Numbered from the stretch's first letter, positions 46,854 through 60,401 are shown. The stretch is 64,000 bases of DNA from Lepus europaeus (GCF_033115175.1 NC_084835.1:87665948-87729947), one strand, 5' to 3'. Notes: generated by a model from the letters alone, not told the origin. Made by a program: numbers and translations.

Positions 46854-47937
46854 TACTAAATAAAGCAAAGAAACTTGCATTACTTAAAATGAGAATATAA
46901 TTCTTAAGAGAATTACGTGGGGAAGAAGTAAACTAAGCAATGAGACCCAACTTCGTTGATAAGGAATCTCACTGTACAAGGAACATAATGAGATGGCTGA
47001 TGATAAGGATATAAGTGTGTGTGGAAGGTAAGTATGGTCACTTGTGGAAAGAAGACAGTCTAGAGACAATAAACCTAGAACAAAAGTTACAGCGTATGCC
47101 CAGCCAAACTCAGTCTCCTGTTCGCTGGCTTCTGTATATTCTTGTGAGGAGCACCGTGAACTGCATCTGGCTTGACCAACAGATGAGAAAATGTAAGACT
47201 AAATGCTGGGGAATAACCCCACATATATGCATGCCTGCACAAAGATGTACTCACATACACACCACTGAATTGGACCTAGAAAAGCTTTCATGGATAAGTT
47301 AACAATGAAAAACCTTCAGCAGTCTTTGGTCCCTTTACTATCTTTGCATTCTACCCTTAACTGTGGAAAGGCAGCCTGCTTCCATTGTTCCTCTGTTTAA
47401 GTGAGATAAGATCCTCTCTCTGTACATATTTCCCCTTTATCTTCACAAGCCTTGTGTCTCAGCTTGTTCTTTGTGCTTAATGACTTTATTTCTGGCTTTG
47501 TTTTGCTTCTTCATATCTCTTTGGGTTATAAGATCTTTAATGATTTCAGGACTTTGTACTTTTTTTTTTCTTTCTCTCTTGGAGTCCTTTCTTTGTTCAT
47601 TAATAACTGGTTGACTTAAAAAAAGAATGTGTCCCAGGAATATAAAAATCCTATTTTTTTCCTTCATTAGTTCAACTTTTTTAGAAACCAGTAAAACTAA
47701 AATTTATTTTTATAGATTGTTTTGGTTATTTAGTGCTATCTTTGCCTTCAAAGCCCTTCCCATCAACAACACAATTTCCTTCACCTAAGACTTAAATTGA
47801 CAAATCTCTTTGTGCAAGATAATTTTATATTCAGTATCATCTGTTTCATAATTGGCACAATTTTGTCATATCACAACTTGGTGTCTTCAACTAATGACAT
47901 TGGACTGCTTATTAATAATTTTCAATATTAATGACCC
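46854..47937. other. No recognised feature
   Basis: Unique sequence; a 95-codon frame (47015-47302) has no motif. Confidence 0.5.
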
Positions 47938-48396
47938 TGTGGGTTCTTGCCACATATTCAGAGAAGAATTCTGAATACTGGCTCAAATAGACCAGGCAAC
48001 ATGGTAAGTTTTTATGCTTTTTATTCAGTGAGAGAAATGTGCAGGAGAGTGAAGATTTTATTTAGGGGAGAAAGAGAGGTCTAGAAGCTAAGTTGGGTCT
48101 ATACCAAGCAGAGAGCAGGCCACAAGTCACGTGGAGCAAACATGCAAGCAGGAGAGTAGAGAGTGGGTAGCCCGAAGGCTGCATGCCTGCAGGGCAACAA
48201 GGGGAGGGCCCACCTTGTTCCAGGTCTTTTATTTACTCCCAAAGGGAAAGTGGTTAGGTAGTCTGATTGGCAGGTGGGTGTTCAGGTGGGGTCAGGTATG
48301 GGCATGAGATCACACAGGAGGTATGGTCTCCAGCTTACAAACCTGATTTTATCCTATCTGCCTGCCTATATCACTAAGTCCAGTTGTGATATCATT
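47938..48396 (-). mobile_element. Solo-LTR-like unit (endogenous retrovirus, class I-like)
   Basis: Read on the minus strand this GC-richer block has LTR order: ccaatcag (complement near 48262), then a TATA-like taaataaaaga (complement near 48224-48234), then a pyrimidine-rich presumed R region, a polyadenylation-type aataaa (complement near 48058 and 48020), and a terminal gtggcaagaacccaca. The ends begin TG and end CA as LTRs do. No internal retroviral sequence lies on either side, so it is a solo LTR. The edges are approximate, since I could not find a clear short duplication. Confidence 0.6.
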
Positions 48397-48896
48397 ATCA
48401 ACCAGGAAAATAACAAGAAGTGGAATAAATTACACAAATGACAAATAATTCCAAATTTTGAGAAGTTAGCCAAAACACAAGGTTGCCATTGTAGAAATGA
48501 CTGAATCAAAGGTCTTATATCAGAGTTTAAAGAATCAACACTTAGGCATGCTGACATTACAAAATCGAATCCAAGCAAAAAAAGACTTTCTTAAAGTCAT
48601 TCTGTACTTCCAGAAATGTGCTCAGTGTATCAGGGATACAAATGAAGTTAAAGTGTACCATTTTTTATCCCCAAAGAGAGGTGAGATTTACAGACAAAAA
48701 TCAAAAGGAGAATCAATACAAAGTCAATCTATTGAAGTGGGAACTGTGCAGCGGAAGGCTATATTAGGGAATTCAAGGAGGAGAGAGATTATCCTGTATG
48801 GTGACACCATCAGGGAAGTCATTGTTGTGTATTGGAAACAAATTGGCTTCTCGAATTCATGCAGATGTTTGAACTCTGAAATCATATGTTAAAAGT
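48397..48896. other. No recognised feature
   Basis: Contains a 131-codon frame at 48497-48892 with no domain that I recognise; it lies between two LTR-like relics and is probably chance. Confidence 0.5.
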
Positions 48897-49225
48897 TGAT
48901 GGATAACAGTAGAGATTTGGTGTGATTGTGGCCTGTTAGAAATGGGGCTCATGGGAGGTCATTGAGATATAGGGGTTCTGTCCTTGGAGGGCAGCTCTTC
49001 CAGGAGGATTAGTTATTTAAGTAGAGCTAACCTTAGCCTCTATCTCTGCTTCCTGGCTCACCCTGTGATTGTTTTTATGCCAATCTTTATCACACACTAG
49101 AGTAGTGGGCCCTCCCAGTCTTGAACTGTGAACTCCAAAGCATAAGCTGAAATAAACCTTTTCCTTCCCAAGAAATTCTTCTTAGGTATTGTAGTTAAAA
49201 TAACAAAAGGCAGACCAATACAGCC
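48897..49225 (+). mobile_element. Ancient MaLR-type LTR relic
   Basis: Shows attgtggcctgttagaaatgg, ggctcatgggaggtcattgag, then near the end gccctcccagtcttgaactgtg, aaataaaccttttccttcc and gaccaatacagcc. This order is typical of MaLR LTRs in mammals, with the polyadenylation signal (AATAAA at 49151) close to the 3' end. It is highly diverged. Confidence 0.65.
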
Positions 49226-49469
49226 ATTATGAAAGGTAAAGGATACATTTAGAACAGAGTTACATGGAGAGGGCACTGTATTCACCTTCTAGTCTCTGAA
49301 TTCCTTTTGTAGACATAATGAAGGAAAGAAGATGAATTAGTCACAATTATGATATAATATTTGACTTCAACCCCTCCATAGGCCAAGATCAAGAAACTTA
49401 AGTCTTATTAACTATCTTGTGTCTAAAAATATTAGAGTCACAATTAAGGTTTTTTTTTTTAATTATTTT

Positions 49470-49780
49470 GTAAAGATTTATTTATTTTTTTTGAAAGAGT
49501 CATTGACAGAAAAAAAAATAGCTTCCACCTGCTGGTACATTTCCTAAATGACTGAAAATGTCAAGGTGCAGGCCAAAACCAGGAGCCTGGAGCTCTTATC
49601 TGGGTCTCCCAAGTGGATGGCAGGAGCCCAAGTACTTGGGTCATCTGCTGTTGCTTTACCAGGCCAATAGCAGGGAGTTGCATTTGGTAGCCAAATAGCC
49701 AAGACTCAACCTGGTACTCTGACATGGCATGCTGACATCACAGACAAGGGCTTAACCAGCTGAACCAGAATGTCAGTCCA
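49470..49780 (-). mobile_element. C-SINE, diverged
   Basis: Reverse-oriented: taaagatttatttattttttttg tail complement, ccaggagcctggagctctt, and head complement ccagaatgtcagtcc. Substitutions throughout mark it as old. Confidence 0.88.
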
Positions 49781-49794
49781 TGTTATTTTTTATG

Positions 49795-49860
49795 ATTAAT
49801 TCTTTTTCAAAAAATGTATTAATATAAAGAGAACATATTTCATGTATTTCATAGATACAA
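49795..49860 (-). mobile_element. L1 3'-end scrap
   Basis: attaatataaagagaacatatttcatg and atttcatagatacaa closely match the reverse L1 3' end at 31948-32010. Only about 65 bp remain. Confidence 0.65.
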
Positions 49861-50139
49861 TTGGTAATTTTTAAAAGACTGAGTATGATCAACCAGAAAT
49901 ATATCATGCTTGCTTCAAGAATGCCAATAGAAACACAATTAATTCCTGCCTAGCACAAGCCATCCTCTTCCTGAGAAATAGATGCAGTTAGTCTTACAAG
50001 TACTTTGAAGACATGCTTAATGACAACCTATTTCCCTGAGAATATGATGTTTTCAAAATATATATTTTTAATATTCCTCCATGCTAACAAAATATTTCAG
50101 TAAAACCTTCCTCAAATAAAAAATTGTATTAATCAATAG

Positions 50140-50400
50140 CAATAGGTGTTTGCCCTAGGGATTAAGACACTGCTTTGGACACCTGCATCCCCTGTTAAAA
50201 TGCCTTGGTTGGAGTCCAGGCTCCATTGTTGACACCAGCTTCCCTACCACCGTGTAGGAGATGTGGATTGGGTTTCAGTCTCCTGGCTTCAGCCTGATTC
50301 AGTGCCTGCTGTTGTAAATATTGGGGAGTGAACCAGTAGATGAGAGGGAGGTCTCTGTCTTTCTCTCTGTCTGTTCCTCTCAAACATTAATATATATAAA
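50140..50400 (+). mobile_element. C-SINE, old subgroup
   Basis: Plus-strand with ctagggattaagacactgc, cctgcatcccctgttaaaatgcc, ttggggagtgaaccagtagatg and gttcctctcaaac at the end. It is diverged and shortened in the middle. Confidence 0.8.
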
Positions 50401-53135
50401 CCCGTTTTTGAGTACTAATCAATGAGTTAAGTACATAATGTTGGATTAAGTGTTCTGTACATTTATGTATGTGACTTTGCATTATAAGGTAAAGATTTTT
50501 TGTTAACTAGTAAATATGTTCTTACCTTGAAGAAAAGAATTTCTTTATCAAGAAATTGGATTAATGTTGAAAATCTTTGAGCTAATATTATTAATGTGTG
50601 AGCTCTTGTACTGGAGTTTTATGAGGTTCTGTTCCTGGTATCCCCACTTTCTGATGATTATTGGTGGCACTCCTCAAATGCTCAGGTGTCAAAGGCTGGG
50701 AAGGGGCATTAACCATCACAGTAGCATGAATTGAAAAATTAAACCAAAAAGATGAAATTTGGCCATAATGAAAGCAAAGCATTCCTACAATCTTAACAAT
50801 CCCCTAAGATGATCATTCAAATAACTAAAATGTTTAAAAATTCCATAATTTCAAAAATTTAAATGTTAGTTAATGATCTGCTCTCTGAAAATATCCCAAA
50901 TAGGGAGTGTTAAACAATTTTGTACCAAGATGCTAGAATGTAGTGGGAAAACCACTATGATAAATCACAGAAGCCACAAACATTACTCACGTATTCCTTT
51001 TGCGCCCTGACACCTTCCAAGTCCAACCTGGAGCTCAAAGATGTGAAACATTTTGATCATGTAAACAGAGATTATCGAAAAAATAAAGCAAACAAACAGA
51101 ATGTAGTAAGGATTAGTGCTGTGAACTTCTAATGACCCTCCCCTTGCCTTTCAGAGGACAATGACTAACAGTATATTATTCCCATGGATGTACCTCACCC
51201 ATTCGTTGTTAGGAACTTCAGTAGTAGATTTCTTATATATTACCAGGTTTGTACAAAAGTAACCACATCCAAACCACCTACCTAAGCAATATTAGTAGTG
51301 TCCTTTTACTTCCTGATTAAAGTGAAAAGTGCTTTAAACATTCAGCATAAACACATCTGTTTATTTCTTTCTTAATTTGTGAGGCCACTTTGCTGGCAGA
51401 GACCAGAGTAGAAGAATCCAAGATGTATTGATCTCTTTCTTCATGACTATTTAATCGGTTAAAGTGTGCACCACTTGCAAGTGCCAAGATGCTGGTTACA
51501 TTTTAATAAATGTCCTCTTTGGTCGATCAATACTTCTCAGCCCAAAAATAAATAAATAAATAAAAGTGCTGTTCTCTCATAAGTTAATGGGAAGAAAATC
51601 TTTTTACTATCGTCAGTCATCATGACAAACAAGAATATGAAAAGTGTTAATGAAATGACCAACTGTCTATAAAATAAAAGACTTGCAAGACAGTCTCCTT
51701 TCTTCCCTTAATTTGATGAAACAAAATGGAAAATTACACTAGTGCCTATCCAGCGTGAAATGATGTTAACAAGCAGAAAACAAATGCTATAATGAAGGAC
51801 TTCTAGGATGTACTATGTATAGTCTTACTTGTAAAGAGGGAATTACTGGGCAGAGCTCTAGCCCTGAGCAACAACCCACCCCCTACTGAGGAGAATCACA
51901 GCTATCATCCTGTCCCTCGGGAAGTAGTGCCATTCGGCACAATACAACAAATTGATGTTCACAGCATAATAATTATCCATGTGCTGCAAACAATAGGCCA
52001 CACAATTACCAACCAGGGCAATGCCCTACACAGGCAAAGTGAAGTTACTAAATGAAGTGATTGTATAGATAATTGAGGCAATAGCCCCACAAAAATGGAT
52101 GCAGACAACTTGTTATTTATTGAACACTGTTTGGGAAAGAAGAGTTACAAATAACTGAATTTTCCAGAACACCAAAACTCACCATTTAAGCAAAAAATGT
52201 TTTATTTTCAAAATGAATTCACTGTGGATAGATGTCTTATTTAAAATATGCTATTAATTCTTTTTCCTTGTTAAACAGTATTTTCTGTGTTATTATATTT
52301 AACAGTTCTCCTGTTTAAACAAACAAACCTTTTGTTAAGCAAAGGTAGCTCAGAAAGTGTCTGGATTAAGAACTCAATCAGATTCATATAAAGCTTCCCC
52401 ATTTCCTCCATTAAGGTGATATGAGGATATCTAAGTACACTTATAGAGTCATCATTCCAAAAACCTCAACACATCCCTACATAAATACTTCAAATGTGAA
52501 GCAATGAAGACCAAGCCAAAAGAATCCCTACTATCACATGGAATGCAATTATAGATTATAGATGTTTTAGATAGTTTAATGCTATTTTTGTTGAACTCTT
52601 TCTTCCTTACTAGCGATTTGATCATAGTGAGAAGAGACAATTGTGGGGCTGAAAAAGTAGCCTACTTTAGTGATTATGGCCTTGTCCTGAAGCTCAGATA
52701 GCCCTAATACAAACGTCATCCAGCGACGTAATTACTGTGTGTTTCTCGAAATCTCATTTAAATCTTTCTAGTAGCCTGAATTTTCATCTACAAAATAGAA
52801 GCAATATGAATTTTTATGTTTATAATTCTTATAAAGATTTTCCATGCAAAATATTTAATATTTTCATTGACTTTTTTAGGGCTTTATAAATATTAGCTAT
52901 TGAAATAGGAAAATGTGGAAACAAAGAAACAGGGATAAAAAAATGAGTAAAGGAAGTTGATTTTGAGATCACCATGCCATTGGCATTCAAAGGGATATAA
53001 AATTACTATGGCTAGACCATCATATTACCTAATATAATCTATTCTTTATCAGTAATTGTCTGGTGGGATTTATCATTACCATTTCATAGATGAGCAAACT
53101 GAAGCTCAGAATAAAGAAATACTATAAGATAACAT
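50401..53135. other. Unique AT-rich sequence, no gene recognised
   Basis: About 2.7 kb with no frame above 63 codons and no repeat family recognised; only a short (AAAT)n patch near 51546-51564. Confidence 0.55.
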
Positions 53136-53150
53136 TCAAATATATCTTTT

Positions 53151-53428
53151 TTTTTTTTTTTTGACAGGCAGAGTTAGACAGTGAGAGAGAGAGAGAGACA
53201 GAGAAACGTCTTGCTTTTTCGTTGGTTCACCCCCCCAAAGTGGCCGCTACGGCCTGCGCTGCGCAGATCCGAAGCCAGGAGCCAGGCGCTTCCTCCTGGT
53301 CTCCCATGTGGGTTCAGGGACCCAAGCACTTGGGTCATCCTCCACTGCCCTCCTGGAAGAGGAGCAACCGGGACAGAACCAGCGCCCCATCTGGGACTAG
53401 AACCCTCGGAGTGCCGGTGCCGCAGGCG
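53151..53428 (-). mobile_element. C-SINE lacking its last head bases
   Basis: Reverse-oriented, GC-rich young-type body, ending at gtgccggtgccgcaggcg, about 40 bp short of the full head. Perfect 15-bp duplications tcaaatatatctttt at 53136-53150 and 53429-53443 directly abut it, so the copy was truncated at insertion. Part of the body between cctcctgg and aagaggagcaacc is also deleted. Confidence 0.95.
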
Positions 53429-53443
53429 TCAAATATATCTTTT

Positions 53444-55310
53444 AAATATATTTTCTTTCAACTTTAAATTCATTGTGCTTTTCACCCTCTCACAGAGCCT
53501 ACATGTGTGTTTTCCTTGCTACTAATCTCTCTTCTTCCTGACCCACTTTCTTCCTCCCCTGCTGTGTTTTGTGAACATTTCCTCCTTGTAAAATATTGAA
53601 ATGAAGCAAAATTAAAATCCGATCTCTTTTCTTAGAGGTTGTACAGTCGACTGGGGGACAAGAGCATGTGAGAAGATGCATACTACAGGAAGAATTGACT
53701 TCTCCCATAGGGATATGAATGGACCACTGTTATTCCAGTACCTGAAATGTGTTCTCTCCATTTCTGGGCTCCCCAGTTCTGATATCCAGCCTTCCTTTCA
53801 TTCTCAGTTCAGATTTTTTTCTCCTCTTCCATAATTATGCACCCACAGTAATTCTCCCTCACATGAGCCCATCTGTAATTTATAGTTTATACCTGAAGAT
53901 CCTGTTAAGACACACAATATTCAGCTCTACCTCGAGAGTTTTAGATTTAGTATTCAGGTTAGTTCTAAGAACTTATGCTTTAACAAGTTCCCAGAATATC
54001 TTGCTCCTGCTACTCCTGGGAGCATTCATTGTGGACCCTTCATTATCATAGCAGTCCAGTATTCAGCAAACATTCTACCCTGGTCTTAGCTAATGTTTCT
54101 CTTGCATACATCCAATTCTTCTTCCTTGGACATGAGTTCCTTGAATCCATTTCTGTTTATTCTTTTTACTATCTTATAGATAATAGCACAGTATGCCAGT
54201 CAATAGTAAGTGTCCAGAAAAGATGCTTTACTTGATCAGTGGATGGGTGGATTGATTTACTGAGAACTCAGTGGCTGTTTCTCTCTCACCACTTTGGGAC
54301 TCCACCCAAAGCAGCTATTTTCTGAACATGGATGTGAGTATAGATAAATATTTGTTTTATCATATCTTTCAAATAAGACCTCCCAAGTAAGGCTATTCAC
54401 ACACCCTTCCTCATGCTTATTTGCAGAGTAATACATAGTTGCCTTGGAAACACTCATTCTGAATATTATAAATTTTCTATAATGGAAAAATCTTGCCTTT
54501 ACATTATAATTTACATTTTCCTCATTTTTGTGTTTTGCTGAGAATACATAATGAGATTCCAATGCTGATAAATGTCTTTTTTGAGGACACAATTATTGTG
54601 TTCATGCATTACTCTTTTTCCATAAACCCATTTTTTTCAGTCAAGTTTCTGAAGAAAATTATCTAATAAAAATATAACATTTTAACTAATTGTATTAAAC
54701 TTGTGTTTCAATCTTCCTTCCCTATAGGTTCCATTACTTTTTTGCTAGTTCCTTTTTAAAATATTAGTTTTATTTTATTGTCCCTTTCCTCCATAAATCA
54801 GAGTTAAATTGTCATTTCCATGTTTCAGTTTGTGAAACAGCAGCATAAGCATTAGGCAATTTTTTGGGGAGATGTCACTAAATACTTACTAGCCTTAATT
54901 CAGAATATTTGCATTTTCTGCTAGATTCAGCAAAGTCTCTATCAGTTATTGTTACTGTTTACTCACCTTTGAGTTAGACTCTCCCAGAGTGCCAATTATG
55001 TCCTGAGAGCAAGACTACCTACCACAAGGTGAAGAACAAGTTTGACAATTATCCTATTAACGTGATGTATGTTTACATGTAGATGGCCAAGCCAGATAAT
55101 TCAGTACAAATAACTCACCCAAAGGACTTATTATCTGGATTGGTTATCTACATAGATCAAATTAGATCTTAATAACTCCCAAATCTCCACTTTACTTTAT
55201 GTCCTATAGATATAACCAAAGGTGATTCTACCTGTTCTGGCCTATGCATGTCACTTATCAATGTGTACAAAAGTGGAATCAACTTTCAGAGTTACTACAT
55301 ATTGACAGGA
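53444..55310. other. Unique sequence, no gene recognised
   Basis: About 1.9 kb. Frames of 100 codons (53749-54051) and 111 codons (54592-54257, minus) have no recognised domain. Confidence 0.5.
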
Positions 55311-56530
55311 TAATTCTTTCTTTAACTTTTATTTAATAAATATAAATTTCCAAAGTACAACTTTTGGATTATAGCGGCTTTTCCCCCCATAGCCTCCCTC
55401 CCACCTGCAACCATCCCATCTCCCAGTCCCTCTCCCAACCCATTCTTCATCAAGATTCATTTTCAATTATCTTTATATACAGAAGATCTATTTAGTATAT
55501 ACTAAGTAAAGATTTCAACAGTTTGCACCCACAAAGAAACACAAAGTATAAAGTACTGTTTGAGTACTAGTTATACCGTTACTTCACATAGTACAACACA
55601 TTAAGGACAGAGATCCTACATGGGGAGTAAGTGCACAATGACTCCTGTTGTTGATTTAACAATTCAAATCCTTGTTTATGGCGTCAGGAGTCACCTGAGG
55701 CTCTTGTCATGAGTGTCCAAGGCTATGGAAACACTTTGAGTTTGCCAACTCTGATCTTATTTAGAAAAGGTCATAATCAAAGTGGAAGTTCTCTCCTCCC
55801 TTCAGAGAAAGGTACCTCCTTCTTTGATGGCCTGTTCTTTCTACTGGGATCTCACTCACAGAGATCTTTGATTTAGTTTGTTGTTGTTTTTTTTTTTTTT
55901 TTTTGCCAGAGTGTCTTAGCTTTCCATGCCTGAAATGCTCTCATGGGCTTTTTAGCCAGATCCGAATGCCTTAAGAGGTGATTCTGAGGCCAGAGTGCTG
56001 TTTAGGACATCTGCCATTCTGAGTCTGCTGTGTGTCCTGCTTCCCATATTGGATCGTTCTCTCCTTTTTAATTCTATCAGTTAGTATTAGCAGACACTAG
56101 TCTTGTTTATGAGATACCTTTGACACTTAATCCTATCATTATGATCAATTATGAACTGAAACTGATCACTTTGACTAATGAGATGGCATTGGTACATACC
56201 ACCTTGATGGGATTGAATTGGAACCTCCTGTCACATTTCTAACTCTACCGTCAGGGGTAAGTCCAAGTGAGTATGTGCCAAACTGTTCATCTCCTCCCTC
56301 TCTTATTCCCACTCTTATATTTAACATGGATCATTTTTCAGTTAAATTTTTCAGTTAAATTTTAACAAATAAGAATAATTATGTGTTAATTAAAAAGTTC
56401 ATCCAATGGTATTAAGTAGAATAAAAAAATACTAAAAGGAATAAAGTAGTAAGTTGTTCCTCTACAATCAGGACAAGGGCTGATCCAGTCATTGTTTCTC
56501 ATAGTGGACAGGACAAGTCATGAACTATGA
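55311..56530 (-). mobile_element. 5'-truncated L1, 3' UTR only
   Basis: Reverse-oriented rabbit-type L1 3' UTR: AATAAA complement at 55332, C-rich polypyrimidine complement of the G-rich tract (55383-55442), a T run at about 55886-55904 matching the internal A tract of the other copies, and gacactagtcttgtttatg (56094), the complement of the 15971 copy's start. It extends further 5' than the other copies, to about 56530. The right edge is uncertain. Confidence 0.88.
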
Positions 56531-58817
56531 AGTTCAAGAACTCTATATCACAACTCTAAAATAACAACTAAGGGGTTATTATTACATTTACTCTACTTGA
56601 ATCGTCAGGTATGTGTGTTTTGTTTGTATATCTATTATCTCTTTTTTGCATAATATGAACTCTGGGATTGGTTTAATATCTTTCTTCTGATCATTTATAT
56701 ACAGAAGCTTCAACTGGTCAATGAAATGTGTATTGTATTTGACCATGTCCTAGCTATGAGAATATAATGAAAGGAACATTGAATTAATCTAAGCATCCCC
56801 TTGTTAAAATTATTTAAACAGGTATCCTTTCTTTTAGAATTAATAATACCTAGATTTCTTAAAGATAAAGAAGATAATCTTCATGTATGGACCATTATAG
56901 CCTCTCTGAAATATGAGAGATAATAAATAATTAAAGAATCATGAACATATAGTACAGAGGTTAAACATGAATGCTGTAGGAAATAAGAAAATAACAATAA
57001 TAAGGAAGACAATAATAAGATCACTAATTCACTACACTGAGATCACTAGAACTGAAATTTTGGTTCAAGCTCCTAGAAATGGTCCATTACATGCTTTATA
57101 TATTTTTAATATTTTATCATACTTTAGAAAGTGCTTTGGAAATTTGTCATTAACATTATATCATAAATGCTTCCAAATATAACTGTGACTATAACAAACT
57201 TGTCATGCATTTGCCATTAGTCTATTTTTTCACCACCTCCATGCTCCTCATCCCTATGGAAAAGTCACTGTCTTTCTATTCAAGCTCTGGAACCCTGTGT
57301 TGTGTTTCTACCATCTGTGCACACTACTTGGATTGAACTCTTCTTGTGCCTTGAGTCCTGTTACTTGGATTCTGACACCATAGATTCTTTTCTCACTGCC
57401 TTGGGCTTGATGAACTATTCTGGGATGACTGCTTGAATAAATATCTTCTTCACCCAGCTCAGACTCTGACATTGGTGTCAAGCCACCTCCTCTGGTGGAT
57501 GTCCCTCTCTCTTCTCTGGGGTCTGACTCCCCACATCGAGCTTCTCTTTCTCCTGCTTTCAGGTGCATGCACTATTTGAGCTCTGACATTCCCACTGAGA
57601 TAGCAGTGACTTTCCAAGCCCTGAATGAAATTTTACCTCTTTCTGCCAAACCTGAAGGCTTTATGACTGAGATTGTTTTGGGAAGAGATAAAAAAGGGCA
57701 AGTTGAAAAAGACTAGGATGAAAAAAAAAAAAAGCTTTCTTTTCCTAAAAGAAACAAAAAAAGTTAACATTAATTAAGTATCCACTAAGAGCATGGCACT
57801 ATTGCTGAGTATTTACCATGTTAGCTTATTCAAGTCAGGAAATGCCCCCCTCTAGAGCATGTATTGCAATTATTGCTATATTGATTCTATAACTGAATCT
57901 TAGAGACTTTGAAACTATTATCATAGTGTAACTATAATCCTAGAATTTGAACAGTACCCTATCTAATATCAAACTATGTTCTTAATTATAAGCAAGAATG
58001 CTTCTTTGTCTATAGTTCTTAACCCTTGGTCTCTAAATTGCTACTATAAAAGAAAAACAATATCAGTTTTTCAATATTAATTGTGTGGTTTTGCAAAATT
58101 AATAAAGCTAACAATTTTACTACTTCATCTTTATTGTATTATAATAATCATATTTAATTATTTCCTTTTTATTTTTGTTTTATCTTGTCTCCTAATGCAT
58201 CTTATTTATTTTTAATTTTTATTTTGTCACTTAATCTTATTTATTTTATGCCCTTCTCTCTATTTTGCTATTTTACTTTTTAGTGTGTTTTCTCAAACAC
58301 TGTTAGCTATTTACATAATATATTTTTATCATGTTTCTATAAATGGAAAACAAAAAGCACATAGAAAGAGTGCCTATGAGGTCATCAGAAGAACTAAGCA
58401 AGACGACACACATGCTACTCCTTGGCCAACTATTTCTGCTTCTCAACGTAGCACCCATTTTTTTCTCCATAGATGAATTACATGATTGATTGAAAAATCA
58501 ATTCACAACAAAAGTATACCCTACAATAGTTAACTCCTATAGCAAATGACAAAGCCAAAACTTTTTTATTTCCCTAACATTGGGGTCAAATTTCAAGCAA
58601 ATCATCTTAAGTATAAATCAAGCATAGCACAGACAACACAGACAACGATTTAAGCTTACTAGGATAAGTGTGGAAAGGTAAAAGGCCTGGAGGCCTACCT
58701 ATTTTTTTTCCTAATTTCTTTGCTCTACACTAATATAAAATGTATATAATTCAGTTATTCTCAAATTTCAGCATATATCAGAATCATCTAGATAGGTTGT
58801 TAAAAACAGATTTCTAG
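56531..58817. other. Unique AT-rich sequence, no gene recognised
   Basis: About 2.3 kb; the only GC-richer spot is about 57220-57560 (an 86-codon minus frame, 57568-57308, without motif). An A13 run lies at 57721-57733. Confidence 0.5.
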
Positions 58818-59050
58818 GGGCAGCATTGCAGCGTAGTGAGTTACGCTACTACCAGTGATGCATGTATCCTTTTCAACTTCTGGTTCAAGTCCTGGCAACT
58901 CCACTTCTTATCCAGCTCTCTGCTAACATGCTTAGGAAAGCAGCAGAATATTGCCTAAATAGTTGGGCACCTGTACCTATGTGGGAGACCTAGATGAAGT
59001 CCCTGGCTCTTTGCTGTGGTGACATTCGGGGAGTGAACCAGTGGATGGAA

Positions 59051-59089
<39 letters not shown>

Positions 59090-59136
59090 AATATAACTTT
59101 GCCTTTCAAATAAATAAATAAATAATTTTAAAAAGA
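58818..59136 (+). mobile_element. C-SINE with (CT)n expansion
   Basis: Plus-strand, head ggggcagcattgcagcgtagtg, (CT)n at 59052-59086, tail aaataaataaataaataat. Flanks acagatttcta and acagattcctg look like an aged duplication. Confidence 0.93.
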
Positions 59137-59785
59137 CAGATTCCTGGTCACTACCTTCAGGGATTTTAATTCAATATGGTCTAGGATAGGGCCCCAAAAT
59201 CTACACTTTTGCTTAACTCTCATGTTTCTGTTACTGCAGAACAGGATTCAGAGTTTGAATAAAAATATCCACAATACTCAGAATGACAGAATCCTGTGGT
59301 ATGTCTCTTGTTCTCTACTCTCTTCACTAAATTAAAAGACATAATAAATGTTTATTCTCAACTTTTTTACTATTCCCTAGTATTTAAAATATTTATCCTT
59401 AAGACTTCTGTTATGTGGCTGGGGAATAGAACTTTTTATTTTGCCATGTCCAAAGACTAAAGGGAAAATGATGCCTTGATTCAAAGTTTGACCTTGCTCA
59501 TTGTCGATGCACCAATTTATTCATTTTCTATGACTAAGAAAAGAACTCTCACAACATGCATGTGCCAGTAATGGGCCTGAGATGGCAATATTTTAAAATA
59601 GAAAGAGGTTATGATATTTTTCTTAATTATTTAGGCTGCAAAATCACTGTGTATGACAGTTTTTATCAAAGGGGAAGTTTTCAATGTAAGGGCAAGTGTG
59701 AATGTATGTGCATATGCAAGACATGCATTCCAGTGGCTACCCAATATATTTTTTCTAAGAATTTTAAAGTTATGTCATTAGGGAA
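59137..59785. other. No recognised feature
   Basis: Unique sequence; an 82-codon frame (59556-59804) runs into the next SINE and is not gene-like. Confidence 0.5.
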
Positions 59786-60103
59786 TCTTTTTTTTTCCCT
59801 TTAATATTTATTTATTTGATTACAGAGACAGAGGAAGGGAGATCTTCAATCTGTTGGTTCACACTCTGGATGGCCACATTAGCTGGGGCAAGACTAGGCC
59901 CAAGTCAGGAGCCAGAAGCTTCACTGGGGTCTTCCACGTGGGTGGCAGGGGCCAAGCACTTGGGCCACCTTCAGCTACTTTTGTCAAGCCATTAGCAGGA
60001 TGCGGGATACGAAATGGAACAGCCAGGCCATGAACCAGTGCCCTTATGGGATGCTGGCATCATAGTCAGGGGTTTCACCTGTGGGGCCGCAATGCAGATC
60101 CCT
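59786..60103 (-). mobile_element. C-SINE, diverged
   Basis: Reverse-oriented: tttaatatttatttatttgatta tail complement, caagtcaggagccagaagctt body, and head complement ggggccgcaatgcagatcc. Confidence 0.9.
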
Positions 60104-60401
60104 TTGAAAGGACTCTGAATAAAATGATAATATCCAGCTAAGAATATGCAACCATATATTAAAAACTGCCCAAAGTAGGTGGATTAATTTCCCTCAAGAT
60201 TAAAGAACATTTGTACATGAGAGGACACACTTCCCAAAGCCAAGCAGACTGAAATTGGGAAGGCTCATATCCATAGACATGAGTTTAGTTTCTTCCAGCT
60301 CTTCTCTTAGATATTGAAAAGGTTAAAATTGGTTGTAACAACTGAGCATTTTCAGACAGTTACAAAGCTATTCTTAGGCAAATAAAAAATGAAAATGTGG
60401 C

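Noticed and set aside
48497..48892. 131-codon plus-strand frame, the longest outside L1 and SINE sequence apart from frames in the retrocopy
   Set aside because: No domain, signal or conserved motif; it lies between two LTR-like relics in repeat-rich DNA and is within chance length for 64 kb in six frames.
58141..58300. ATTTATTTTT-rich stretch resembling a SINE tail complement
   Set aside because: No SINE body follows on either side; it is simple AT-rich DNA.
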